DNA of 64,000 nucleotides from Schistosoma mansoni (Eukaryota > Platyhelminthes > Trematoda > Strigeidida > Schistosomatidae): the NCBI RefSeq assembly GCF_000237925.1, contig NC_031495.1, positions 60,928,939-60,992,938 of the forward strand, given 5' to 3'. A model generated the notes under the pieces. The model made no database searches and was not told where the DNA came from. It was given only the letters and a program-made list of their open reading frames with translations. Below, one piece after another: positions 24,504 to 35,767 of the stretch. Both the position numbers and the translations under genes were made by a program. Numbering within the stretch: position 1 is the first letter of the stretch; every line of letters starts with the position of its first letter.

Positions 24504-24530
24504 TTTAGGATGCGAAAGTGAGTGTTGACT

Positions 24531-26540
24531 ATAAGTAGAAAAAAACTATAAATAGTTAGGACTAAAGTACTAACAGACACAATAGAAAAACAAAGGTACT
24601 CTGGAGTACCGACGATAAAACTATTTAGGATACCAAAAATGATACTCTAATAGAATACTTTAACTGAAATAAATTCAATCAAAGTATAAAAACAGTAGTC
24701 TTGATACGTTAATAACGATCAAAACAATAGAATTTACTCAAACGAGGAAAAATACCACTGTCCTTTTTAAATAGCGCGGGAAATTATTATTACGTTGAAG
24801 ATACCACCAGTATTGTAGTTTGACAACTCTTTACCAGTAACACCTTTTATAATCGAATCTTGCCCACCCAGTTAAAATTGGAAGTCAGAAGCGAGGAGGT
24901 TGGGTTGTCAATATATCGAGAAGTGAGTGATCTAATCTGGCTTATGATCGTAGGAGGTGTTTCCCACACCGTTCTGTAACGTGATCTGGTACGGATCCAT
25001 GACCGAGCGTCTTCAGCTAAATGAGTCCATTAAAACGAATGTGGTCAGCATCCAATGTCGAACACTTACAGAGCTATTGATTTTGAGGACTTATTTACAG
25101 CTACAGATCACTCCTCCCCCTAGTGAGGTAGTGATGACCCTACCATGTGGTCAGCCAGAAGTTTAAACTCACCGAGGTTGTCGTTGGTAAACACTCTTAT
25201 GACAGCTTGCTATGTTTAGCAGCGGCTGGTCGTCTCTCTTAACTACAATGAGCCATAAAATACAGTATAGTAATTGTAAAACAAAGTACAATCGAAATCT
25301 CGGTTCTTCATAAACTTCATTGTTCTTTCCCAGCCGTGCTGGAAAAGAAAAAATAGGACGTGTGAGTGCATATCAAAATACACTCGTACACTTATATCCT
25401 TAGAAAAAACTATTACTGTGTGTTGGGGCTAGAATCTCCATATATAAACATTTATGCTTCAAAGTTAGCAGTTATCATTTTAGTGATAAATAAGCCCCAT
25501 AAAATGAACTTATTAATACGCATTGATTGTTCATAGTCGATTTTTTTTATTTCAACATGCTAGACTTTCTGACAGTGCTTTCTTTACTTTTGGATCATTC
25601 TTTACATGACTGGTCTAGTATTCTCATTTTTTTATTCTAACCATCATCGTCTTTAGTCTTCAGCAATAGGAAAAGTAGGTTAGGTGAACATTGTTACTAC
25701 TCGAAATTTGCAGTATAATTAGGACTAAGTGTTACTCACATCGTAGCCACCGAAAATGCTGATAACATTTCCTGGTAAATTATTCCAAAAGTCCATCACT
25801 TGATACGATAAATGAAACTTATAAGTAAATAATTTGACCTCAATGTTAAACTTTCTGGGGCAACCAGTCTCTTCGGAAAAAAATATTTTCGACATAGTAA
25901 TACGAAGGTCACCGTTTTCTTCAGTTGGATGAGTGTTGAGTACAATCTTTAAAAGTATTTAGCAGAAGTGTCGCATTCTCCTGTTACATAAGGAGTACTT
26001 TAGTTAAGCAAAAAGTACTTTGGGGCTTTTAAATCTTGACGTAGTGTAAGGACAAGATAAAAACTGTATTTCAGCGAATAAATAACGCTCTCTGGTGCAT
26101 ATATGATAGATAAATCTTGTTTACTTAATAATGAATTGGACGGGACCTTGAACGACTTTTAAATCATTGATTCTAGTATTTTAGTTTATCATAGGAACCG
26201 CCAGTTCTGCTCTAGGTAACATCTGGTTACTAGTTTGGACTACTTAGGCTGTGAACTTTATAGTCGCGTTTGATGTTTTGTATTTGAACTTCACTTGTAT
26301 TTCTATAGGCTTTCAGAAACTTACAGCAGCATGTGTGCAAAGTTACAAAGCCTTTTTAAGTCTTAGGCAATGTCCTGAAGATTTTCATAAGCCTCCAGGC
26401 TGAGTAACCGTAATTATGACCATTGGGTCTTTTGTCACACTGATGACTTATTGATCTGGTTACTCGATTGATCACATTAATTCATATCTGCCAAAAATTG
26501 AACTATTCAAATACCTTAACGTAATTGTTTTCGAAACTGG
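24531..26540. other. Unassigned region before the first N gap
   Basis: CEP76 exons 2 onward are expected on the plus strand here or in the gap, but I could not identify one. The stretch 24840-25250 is richer in GC and reads like a dispersed repeat; its class is unknown. Confidence 0.35.
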
Positions 26541-26740
26541 NNNNNNNNNNNNNNNNNNNNNNNNNNNNNNNNNNNNNNNNNNNNNNNNNNNNNNNNNNNN
26601 NNNNNNNNNNNNNNNNNNNNNNNNNNNNNNNNNNNNNNNNNNNNNNNNNNNNNNNNNNNNNNNNNNNNNNNNNNNNNNNNNNNNNNNNNNNNNNNNNNNN
26701 NNNNNNNNNNNNNNNNNNNNNNNNNNNNNNNNNNNNNNNN
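26541..26740. other. Assembly gap (200 N)
   Basis: An exact run of 200 N, probably a placeholder of arbitrary length. It may hide exons of CEP76 or of the WD40 gene. Confidence 0.99.
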
Positions 26741-27004
26741 TTATAAGTAGGTTATTTGCTTGACGTATGTAACGTACTGCTTGGGCCCTCTAGTGTTCTC
26801 AATAAGCAAGACATATCTATGACGCTTATGTATTGGCTTTCGGTTTTCAATAAGTTGCAGCCGTAGTTTAGTTATTTACTTCATCGCGTGGGTGTATGCT
26901 GTAACTGTGACAAAGTAGTAGCCGAATACATAAAAGTGACCGTGTTTACTCGTCTGCCTAGTAAAGTTTCGTTCACTTAACTGTGACCCACAATGTGTGG
27001 GTTA

Positions 27005-27115
27005 GTAGTTTTACCAGGCATCTGACATACGTAAGGTATAGTCCGAACCTCTGACCTATTTTTGAAATTTGGGTGTTTTAACCACTAGGCCAAAGCTTCA
27101 GATAGTTCTACAATA
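27005..27115 (-). mobile_element. Possible decayed tRNA-type SINE
   Basis: On the minus strand, TTGGCCTAGTGGTTAAAAC resembles the A-box region of the SINEs at 31.5 and 42.2 kb, and GAGGTTCGGACTA resembles their B box. No hammerhead core is evident next to it. Confidence 0.35.
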
Positions 27116-27363
27116 ATGCAATATTTAAAACCACGGACTGACTATCAATAGATGTGCCGGCATACCGTTACATCCTAGCTCATATATGACGAATACACCA
27201 GGACACATCTTGAATTACATCAATGATACTAAAATGTTATGTTTTCTCACTTCATCACTTAGGATAGAGATTAAATTATCATAACACCCAAATCATACTG
27301 TGTTCAGACGGTTGATATCGACTATCTTCGTTTTTCGCTGAAATTTATTTTGTTTTCTGTTAG

Positions 27364-28061
27364 CATTCTAACAGGTGGTTACGATGGTACACTGCATATA
27401 TGGAGCTTGGATAGCAAAAGTGCCATATTATCTATGGAGTTGGAGGAGAAAGTTAAATGTGTAGAATGGATCAGTCTAGGTAGGTCTCCTATTGTTCTTG
27501 GATTTTGTAAGCATCTTTATATGTAGTAATATCAATATGTAAATTCAATATAGCTATGAGTCATTTTGGATTTACCAGGATTCACAATTATAGGTGGCAT
27601 ATGTGCTGTTTTGAACTGTTAGTAGTATTATCATGCATTACCGATATATATTCCTTATCGCTTGATTTCGGGAAGACGCCTAAGTTTTATAGTCACGTAG
27701 TGTGATTGATATAAATTATACAACTTGGTTGTTACTCTGGAGCAATGTTTATATTTTAAGTTCATAATGTCATTATAAAACTAATTGACTCAAACTCGCT
27801 TCTTAAAAATTTCCCTCCGACAACATAATATCAAATAGCGTTGAGTCATTCTCTTTGTATTCCTTTCCAGTTGTTTCCAATGGTAAAAGAAAGCCGAAAG
27901 AGAATGACCCAGCACTATTTAATATTATGTTGTCGGAGGGCGATTGTCAAGAAGCCATGTGCAATTTCGATCCTATTTATCGGAAAAAGTCCTATTTGAA
28001 ACATCAAGGTCGCTTGTGCACCTTAATACATTCAAGTTCACTGCCCCAAGTAGTTCATTAA
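27364..28061 (+). CDS. WD40-repeat protein, last two exons
   Basis: Exon 27364-27479 follows an acceptor (TTTTCTGTTAG) and ends at a GTAGGT donor. It encodes a WD40 blade: ILTGGYDGTLHIWSLDSKSA, then KVKCVEWI. Exon 27871-28061 follows TCCTTTCCAG and completes a valine codon begun by G. It encodes a non-WD tail (NGKRKPKENDPALFNIMLSE and onward) ending in TAA. Upstream exons are not identified and may fall in or before the N gap. The blade is clear but the family is not; the tail matches nothing I know. The intron end and last exon form a long hairpin (see 27813-27940). Confidence 0.7.
27813..27940. repeat. 44-bp hairpin spanning the final 3' splice site
   Basis: Intron bases 27813-27856 are the reverse complement of exon bases 27897-27940 over 44 bp with four mismatches. 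The 40-base loop contains the polypyrimidine tract, the AG acceptor and the first exon bases. In pre-mRNA this would place the splice site in the loop of a very stable stem. It probably arose by inverted duplication of the exon into the intron. Confidence 0.85.
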
Positions 28062-28223
28062 CATTATCACTGTTTGGTTAAACCAAGTCTAAATCTTTGC
28101 GTTCCTGAATAATACTTATATCCAGTGTTTTCTGTAGTTTGCTTCCATTATGTGACTCAGATTTCCCAAAAAACCATGCATACAATTTAAGATCTATAAT
28201 GTAAACGTTTTAGACAACCGTTT
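28062..28223. other. 3' flank of the WD40 gene
   Basis: A short AT-rich stretch between the stop codon and the RTE tail. It presumably holds the 3' UTR. Confidence 0.4.
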
Positions 28224-29815
28224 ACTTACTTACTTGCCTGTTACCCCTCGTGGAGGAGCCTACGTCACCCACCAGCATTCTCCATCCAATCCTGTCCTGG
28301 GCAATCCTTTCCAGTTAACATTCATCCTTTTCATATCTGCCTCTATTTCCCGACGTAATGTGTTCTTTGACCTTTCTCTTTTGCGCTTCCCTTCCGGATC
28401 CCAATTTAGGGCTTGCCTCATGATGCAGTCCCGTGATTTCCTTAATGTATGTAATATCCACTTCTAACATCTTTTCATAATTTCCTTTTCATATGGAAAC
28501 TGGTTTGTCCTCTCCCACAGTAGGCTGTTGCTGATGGTATCCAGCTAGTGAATGTTGAGTATTTTGCGTAAACAACTGTTTGTAATTACTTGTACGTTCT
28601 TGACGATGGATGTAGCAGTTCTCCACGTTTCAGCTCCGTACAGTAGGACTTTCTTGACGTTCGCATTGAAGGTTCTCACTTTGAAGTTAGTTGACAGATG
28701 TTTTGAGTCCCATATGTTCTTCAATTGCAGGAATGCGGTCCTTGTTTTGCCAATCCTTGCCTTTACATCTGCATCAGATCCTCCTTGTTCATCAATGATG
28801 CTTCCCAGGTACGTGAATGTTTCCACCTCTTCCAGAGTTTCTCCATCAAGTGTGACTGGGGTTGGTGTTCTCCGTGTTGTATTTGAGAATCTTGCTTTTT
28901 CCTTTGTGTATGTTGAGGCCTGTTGATGCAGAGGCTGCTGCTACATTTGCTGTCTTCGTCTGTATTTGTTCGTGTGTGTGAGATAGGAGATCTAGGTGAT
29001 CTGCGAAGTCCAAATCATCCAATTGATTCTGAGATGTCCATTTTATTCCGTGCTTCCTCTCAGATGTGGAGGTCTTCATAATCCAGTCAACCACTAGAAA
29101 AAAGAGGAAGGGGAGAGTAGACAGCCTTGTCTGACTCCGGACCTTACTGGAAATGCATCTGTCAGCTGTCCTCCATGCACCACTTTGCACTGTAGTCCGT
29201 CGTATGAATTCCGGATAATGTTGACAATCTTCTCAGGAACTCCATAGTGTCAAAGAAGTTTTCATAAGATACTTATATCCACACTGTCAAACGCCTTCTC
29301 ATAGTCAATAAAGTTGATATATAGTGACGAGTTCTACTCAATTGATTGTTCCACGATGATCCGTAGTGTCGCGATTTGGTTGTAGTGCTGTGCTTCGTTA
29401 ATCGTTCACGTTGATAACCGTTATAATTTCAATCTTAACGGTGCATAAAATCAGAAGGCAAAGAGAAGCAGCAACTACAGTTTATTGTCAAATAACTCAG
29501 GCCAGAAAGTTAACAGCACCTGAGCGAATATCAACGAGCAAGCGAGTAGCTTGGAACTTGTTGTCGAGAGTTATCTTGAATTGGTTGAGTTTGTTAGTAT
29601 TTCGAAGGAAGGCTGTATTGAACCCTTGTAATTCTGTTTGTCCAGTTGTCCAGTGTTTCTTTAGCTTCAGTTTCATCTTGGCCACCACCAGGTGGTGATC
29701 TAAAGCTATGTCAGCTCCTCTCCTCATTCTCACATCTTCCATTGTCCTTCTGAATTTTTGTTGATACAAATATGATCTATCTGGTTCTCTGTGGTGTGGT
29801 CCGGCGAGATTCATC
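28224..29815 (-). mobile_element. RTE-clade LINE (SR2-like), rearranged
   Basis: The minus strand ends in the TAAG tandem tail at 28224. Going 5'-ward it carries the ORF2 C-terminus (ETFTYLGSIIDEQGGSDADV, KKVLLYGAETWR; 28545-28826) and the reverse transcriptase (LPFLFFLVVDWIMKT, DLDFADHLDLLSHT; 28846-29190). The end of the endonuclease follows (RRGADIALDHHLVVAKMKLK; 29497-29814). At about 29385-29505 a piece resembling the reverse complement of 51400-51540 lies in the opposite orientation. Frames are broken and the copy is inactive. The N gap begins 135 bp further on. Confidence 0.82.
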
Positions 29816-29949
29816 TAGCTTTGTGTATGTGTTTGTGTGGAAATATTGTGCCACCTATAACCAATTTGTTGAATGCACATAGATTTGCAAATCTCTCCCC
29901 ATTTTCATTTCTCTCTCCTAGTCCAATCGTCCAATTAATTTTCAATCCC

Positions 29950-30149
29950 NNNNNNNNNNNNNNNNNNNNNNNNNNNNNNNNNNNNNNNNNNNNNNNNNNN
30001 NNNNNNNNNNNNNNNNNNNNNNNNNNNNNNNNNNNNNNNNNNNNNNNNNNNNNNNNNNNNNNNNNNNNNNNNNNNNNNNNNNNNNNNNNNNNNNNNNNNN
30101 NNNNNNNNNNNNNNNNNNNNNNNNNNNNNNNNNNNNNNNNNNNNNNNNN
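29950..30149. other. Assembly gap (200 N)
   Basis: A second run of exactly 200 N at the upstream edge of the RTE copy. Repeats of this kind commonly break short-read assemblies. Confidence 0.99.
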
Positions 30150-31404
30150 TTTATTCTCATTCGAATTCGTCCACTAGACTATATCATTACCATTATACAA
30201 CCATTATATATGTAACTGTGACTCATCCAAGTATTTAGACATTATTAAAAAATCTATGAACAACACAGTAAACTACATCCGGTTTCACTTTTTGAAAGTT
30301 GATATTTCGAGGCATAATTTACGACTAAATATTCATAATGTTTTAAGGCATAATTTTTCAGCGATTCTGTAGTATAATTGTTAATCAAAGCCTGAAATAC
30401 ATTGAGCTGCTAGTGAATATGACCCCATGAGACATATAGTTTTCATTGGCAGGGTTATAAATCATATCTGCCCTAAAAAGCTACATATGTCATAGAACTT
30501 TCCAAGTGTTAGATGACAGATCGGCTTCAAACTTATGACCCAATAGCAAATGATGAACCTAGACCCCGAAGCACATCGTCTAGTTTATATTAGACCAATT
30601 AGTATGTGTGCTACGATTATAAAAAGTTATTCATCCGGCTAGCGGTCTTGTCTTTGATTAATAATTGTTTAGGGACCTAAGTCAATAATATGATCTCATG
30701 AGTAGCCGTCACCTCGTCTATCTATCGATTAGCATTTCATTCATTGATTTGAACAATTGAAAATTTCGTTTCATCAAAACACAATAAACCTCTCATTTGT
30801 AATAATTCTATTATTTTTTATCGTTTATAGATCTGTAAATCACTTCAAAAATAAACAAGTACTTCATGTGGTTTTCAAAAATCAAACTTTTGATATAATT
30901 ACGTACACATCCTTTAAACGCTAAGCCATATCGGAGTTGAAACCTTTGTTAAGATAAAGTTATGACACTTTTCAAACAGTTATAACATTTTCATGTGTGT
31001 TGTATTAAAGCAATAAGGAATTTACTAGTGATCCAGTTGTGATGTTTATTTGTGAACTATACAAATCAGTTGTCATGTTTTTAGATTCATGTTATAATGT
31101 TGTATATTAATAAGATTTTATCTGACAACCTGAGTAAACAATTTAAATTTCATAAATTCTTTGAAGTCGGGAATAACCTCTTCTGAATAATTACTGTTCG
31201 TATATCTATTAGTGAAGCTTGATTGTGGCTAGCAGAGAGGAATTGCAATGTTAACTTTGGGATGTAGATGTATTCATTTGAAAAGTCCTCAAGAAGTCAG
31301 GACGTGCATCGTGGCTTCCATCGCTAACCATAAATCAACTTTATTTAAGATTTTGACTAGACGACAATATCAAGGGAATTCATTCAGGATCTGCATATGC
31401 CAAT
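30150..31404. other. Unassigned AT-rich intergenic region
   Basis: I see no exon, RNA gene or recognised repeat between the gap and the SINE at 31.4 kb. Confidence 0.45.
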
Positions 31405-31655
31405 AGAGACTGATTGATTAGAACCTTTAACATCAACAATGGGAAAATCCAAACTATTTGTGGATTGGTTAAAGTTAGATATTAACACCATTGGATGCTG
31501 ACTCAATGGTCTAGTGGTTCAGTGTTCGTGCAAGACCTAAGTTTCTGGGTTTGAGTCCTGCATGAGGGATCGTGAAGGCCCACTGTTAAGGAGTCCCGTA
31601 CTAGGACGAAACGGTTGTCCAGTGCTTCCAGGTTCCCAGTGGTAGTTTAACATTT
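31405..31655 (+). mobile_element. tRNA-type SINE with hammerhead remnant, subfamily 2
   Basis: The leader shares GAGACTGATT with the SM-alpha copies. The A-box region reads TCAATGGTCTAGTGGTT (about 31503) and the B box GGGTTTGAGTCC (about 31547). The hammerhead (about 31580-31630) has TTAAGGA in place of CTGAGGA, stem II GTCC/GGAC, an intact GAAAC and a GTC cleavage triplet. CACTG/CAGTG form stem I. The change at core G5 should abolish cleavage. Confidence 0.72.
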
Positions 31656-32194
31656 ACAATTGATTGATCACTGGGTGGTGATCAATGTCATGTATGTCAG
31701 GTCCTTCCTAGTACAGATCGAATCCTATCGATCAAGTTGCAATGTGACCACTAGTCTAGGTGACTCGATATTACGTGCAGTATGTTGAGATAAGATAGTG
31801 GTAGTTTAACATGGATCGGTTCATGATTTTAATGAAAGACAAATTAATGCACTCACTGCTCAGTACGGATTCTAGTTTAGAGTAAAAATTATTTGAAATT
31901 ATTCCGCTCAAACAAAAACCTATTCAATAGTTTCCCTCTGATAACGCTTTGTGTTGATAGTATTTATCGAATTGTGCTTCATATGTTCATGAAACTTATG
32001 TATAATAGAGTTTATAATAATCTATAAGAACGATTAATAAGTTGCATATCACTTAAACCTAAACAGCATAATATTAATTACTTTCTTCCGATTTATAACA
32101 CCTAATTGTAAATCCTTTGTTTATTTATTTGATAATATAGAGTAAACAATAGTATTCATCACATTACTGTTTTTTCAGTAATTACACATACAAA

Positions 32195-32422
32195 ATGCCG
32201 TTAATTCTGTTATGCGGGTATCCTTGTTCAGGTAAATCAACCATTGTCTCTCTATTAGCTGATTTACTAAAGCAACATTTACCTCATTATTCAATTCTCA
32301 TTGTGGATGAATTTAAAAGTGGTAATCTACAATCAAAAATAACTACTGACTATGATATCAGATGTGATATTTATGCAGATTCCCAAAAAGAACGTGAATT
32401 TCGCGGTCAACAAAAATCAGAG
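32195..32422 (+). CDS. KTI12: KTI12 exon 1
   Basis: It begins at ATG 32195, preceded by AACAA-type AT-rich sequence, and carries the P-loop. It ends with GAG before a GTATGA donor at 32423. Confidence 0.9.
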
Positions 32423-35147
32423 GTATGAATAAGCTTTCATTAATATAATATATCTAGTGTATATATTAACAGTATCTAGTCGATTAATAAGTAGTTTGAG
32501 GAAATAAACCAATCACGTAGAGATATTTGTTGCTATAAGTGACACCCAAGACAAAACGTAAACTCAAACTTTCTTGTTGATTCCCTCCAGTGATCTAACA
32601 CCAAACCGTTAAGCGTATATTTACAAGGAATGTGTTTTATGAAATTTATGGATAATGTATATCTCATCAATTGGTAGCTATAACTTTATTTATGATTATG
32701 TGTTTATAGGTTTCAGTGGCAGTTACTTCTTTTAACGTCAACAGCTTCCTCATTTTTCTAACTGCCTATCTTGGGGGCACTACACCTATATTTTTCTGTT
32801 GATAGGTTTTTTTACATTTTGTAATTCTTGTCTGTTTGATGGTCAGGTTGAACGAGCACTTACACAAAATCAATCAACTATAGTAATCATGGATGCACCC
32901 AATTATATCAAGGGTTATAGATACGAATTATATTGTATGGCCAAATCTCATAAACATCAACAGATTGTTTTGTTCAGCGATATCCCGCCTGAAATTTCAG
33001 AAAATTGGAATTCGAAAGTAAATTTTAATTATTCTTGTTCATTAACTTGTTCATCTATCTGTTTATTATTATCATATTTGTTATTATTTATATACGATAG
33101 CCAGTCTTGTAAATGTTCTCCTCAAAAATATTGATTTTGTCGTACCAAGTCGATCTTCTAAAAACCGACAAAGTTTAAAGCGGATCTGCGGTCAGTGCCA
33201 TACTGTAGTTTTTGGGGCACTGAACTGTTTTTCAATGATAATTAGCATCCTACGAAACAGTAAGTTCCTGCAGATATAAGAAAAGGATGGAAGTGGTACG
33301 AAACCAAAACTAGGTCAGTAAACTAAAGTTGTCATTTTCTTATGTATGCTACTTTCAAGCTCCTTGCAAAAACTCCAAAGTATCATTCTATCAAAAGAAG
33401 AATATATATATCAATAGAAAAATACAAATAATATAAACTTTGAAAATCCAATAGCATATTTAGTCTATCCACATATCAAAGCTTCACTTAACACAAATTA
33501 TTCTTACATTCTAGATAACTCTTAAAATCCATCACCATACATTCTGTTATGTATGTAAGTACTACAACTAATACTTTCCTGTTAACTGCCTGAAAGTCGG
33601 AGACCTGGATGTTTTTCTTGAATCCATTACGCAGTCCTAATTTTTAGTCCATATAGTTCACCATAAATCCACTCTTTGCCACTAAAATATGACTTTATCC
33701 AGTTATTACTAATGTATGATTGCTGCCACTGATTATCAGGACAGACAAATTCACATTAGTGTGATTGTAAGATGTTTTAGTAGACATGCCGACCACATGT
33801 TATTTATTGTTGTACTGGTGGTAACTGCAAACATTATTTCGATATTTTTACAGAATATTAATCAATTTATAATTCTTTGCTAAATTTTCATTGTTAGATT
33901 AGTCGGTATCCTGATGATCTGCTTTCGGATATGATTGGCAGGTTTGAACGTCCTCAGTCTACACAGCGTTGGGATAACCCGCTTATAACTATTGAACCTC
34001 ATCTTTGGAATTCATCAAGCATTGATAATATGGAGTCAGTAGTTATACAAATAAAACAGCTGCTAAACAACAAATGTAAAGGAAAAATTCAACCGAATAA
34101 ATCAACACAACCGACAATTGTTTCATCATCTAACTTCCTACAAGTAAGTTTGTAAAAGCTCTCTTTTGGCGCATTGAAAAAATATTTTTCAAGTCATAAA
34201 CAAAGATACTACATTTCAGTATTGGTAATTTGCTATCACTCCGAACCAATAGGAAAGGTACCTGACCAAGCAATAACACACCTCAGCAGTTATCAATACG
34301 GTATAGGGGTAGGTGCTGATTCGTCACTTACAGGTTAACAGAACTTACTCAATGAGCGGTTTTGATACATTTACAGTTAAAGCATTTTATAACAGCCTGG
34401 CATTTATCGACTTCAACACAATTGGTTTCGACGTTAACTCTAAAAGTACTAGTTCCTATAGTTTTATCATTAATCTTTTATCTTTTCAAAAAGTTACGTG
34501 TCATAAGCTCTACATACAATTCATTCAGCTAACAGTCCTCTCTCACTTTACTTTTAAGATCCGAATAGTTGGTCTAACAGAGTCTACCGACGGTATTTAA
34601 ACTAAGTTATGGATTGGTCATTTCGCTCTTTTGATTAAATTGAACTTATAATGTTTTGCAGGGAAAGTTGAAAACTTTTTTTTATTTTATAAATCTCAAT
34701 AATTACACGTTATAGCATTCTTATTAATAAAAACTCATCGTTTATTAAAGTTGACTTACGATACCTGTTAGGCAACATATTGAATGTGTAAAAGCATTTA
34801 TTTTTTTATCAAGTTCCTATATGCAACATACTGAATTTCAGAATCTGGAGCATATCACGCAGCAAGTCGTAGATCATGTCCTTCAAAGTCAAACCAGTGG
34901 TCTTTCGTCAGTCGATCTTCCTACGTGTTTCCAAAACGAGCATAACCGAGATGTAGTTCTTCAAATTACAAACTCCGAAACTAAGTACACGATTGGCAGC
35001 CTTATACGACTTAAACGCCGATATATTGCGGTACAACGATTAAAATTTGACCAGTTAAATACAATCCCGGATGATGCTTCGATTGCAGCAAACTTCTTGC
35101 AGTTTATTTCTTTCAATGGGGATTCATGTGATGACAAAGCCAGTTAG
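32195..35147 (+). CDS. KTI12: KTI12 homologue (Elongator-associated ATPase), complete
   Basis: Four exons, all joined in phase 0: 32195-32422, 32847-33017, 33898-34143 and 34842-35147. They total 316 codons plus stop; human KTI12 is about 354. The N-terminus has a P-loop (CGYPCSGKST, residues 7-16) and the switch-like VDEF. Exon 2 gives IVIMDAPNYIKGYRYELYC, a family signature. Exon 3 has RFERPQSTQRWDNPL, and exon 4 has KYTIGSLIRLKRRYI near the C-terminus. KTI12 works with Elongator in wobble-uridine tRNA modification and resembles the tRNA(Sec) kinase PSTK; NYIKG and RWD(N/R)PL favour KTI12. All donors and acceptors are GT-AG. Confidence 0.92.
32847..33017 (+). CDS. KTI12: KTI12 exon 2
   Basis: The acceptor ends TGATGGTCAG (32846) and the donor is GTAAAT (33018). 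It encodes VERALTQNQSTIVIMDAPNY and onward, directly continuing exon 1. Confidence 0.9.
33898..34143 (+). CDS. KTI12: KTI12 exon 3
   Basis: The acceptor ends TTCATTGTTAG (33897) and the donor is GTAAGT (34144). It encodes YPDDLLSDMIGRFERPQSTQ and the conserved RWDNPL. Confidence 0.9.
34842..35147 (+). CDS. KTI12: KTI12 exon 4 with stop codon
   Basis: The acceptor ends TGAATTTCAG (34841). It encodes the C-terminal helical segment ITQQVVDHVLQSQTSG, then TIGSLIRLKRRYI, and stops with TAG at 35147. Confidence 0.9.
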   Translation, partial: NLEHITQQVVDHVLQSQTSGLSSVDLPTCFQNEHNRDVVLQITNSETKYTIGSLIRLKRRYIAVQRLKFDQLNTIPDDASIAANFLQFISFNGDSCDDKAS

Positions 35148-35767
35148 AAGGTGGCAAGAACTTCTGAGAACACCCTTAGCCGATATATTACTCGTACAAA
35201 ACTTCAGAAAACTTATAAAGACGAGAATCACAAGTGATATTGTCATGTAACATAATATACTTTGGTATCGTTTGTCATACTGCTTTACAATGGATCTTTT
35301 GTATAGATTTACAACATTGTATACTATATTTCAGAAATATGAAAATCGTATTTTTAAACTACACCGTTATAAAATAAAAAATACAATGAGTTATATTGAG
35401 GCAAATACAGTAGGAAATCTATATTCATTTTAAATGGCCAATCTAGCTACATTAACGAAACAGTTTACCATACGGACACATTTGGGGGTTTATGTGCTCA
35501 GCCAGATTTTGCGTAAAGGTTCGTAATCCATACTCTCCGACTGTCCAAACTAGAGTAGGTGGATTAAGGTTCAAATTTACAGTCAACTAGTTGAGTGCAA
35601 AAACTTAGAAGTCAGTTCTTAAATGGCACCTCGCTTAGCTTCATGGAGTTATGAAGCTAATACAGAGAGACAGTTGTGACCTTTGTAGCAAGGTTCCTAG
35701 ATTGATAAAAACGTTACGACCAGCCAAGTCTTCTTAGATCTATCACGAAGTTTCCTTTGAAGATGTA

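Larger units (their letters stand above)
20532..24530 (-). mobile_element. Apparently intact CR1-clade LINE (Perere/SR1-like)
   Basis: This minus-strand element of about 4 kb has ORF1 (23376-24503) and ORF2 (EN + RT, ending at 20578), both open. Its 3' end is a tandem TTTCAG/ACTGAA tail at about 20532-20550. The 5' limit is uncertain; 24504-24900 may hold 5' UTR. Intact frames and near identity to the 17.8-kb copy imply recent activity. It lies antisense in the presumed first CEP76 intron. Confidence 0.9.

Noticed and set aside
24840-25250. Possible CEP76 exon or LTR element
   Set aside because: It is richer in GC than its flanks, but no residues match CEP76, and I could not identify terminal repeats or a known family.
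26525-26746. Open frames across the N gaps
   Set aside because: They are artefacts of reading N as open codons; the same applies at 29791-30177.
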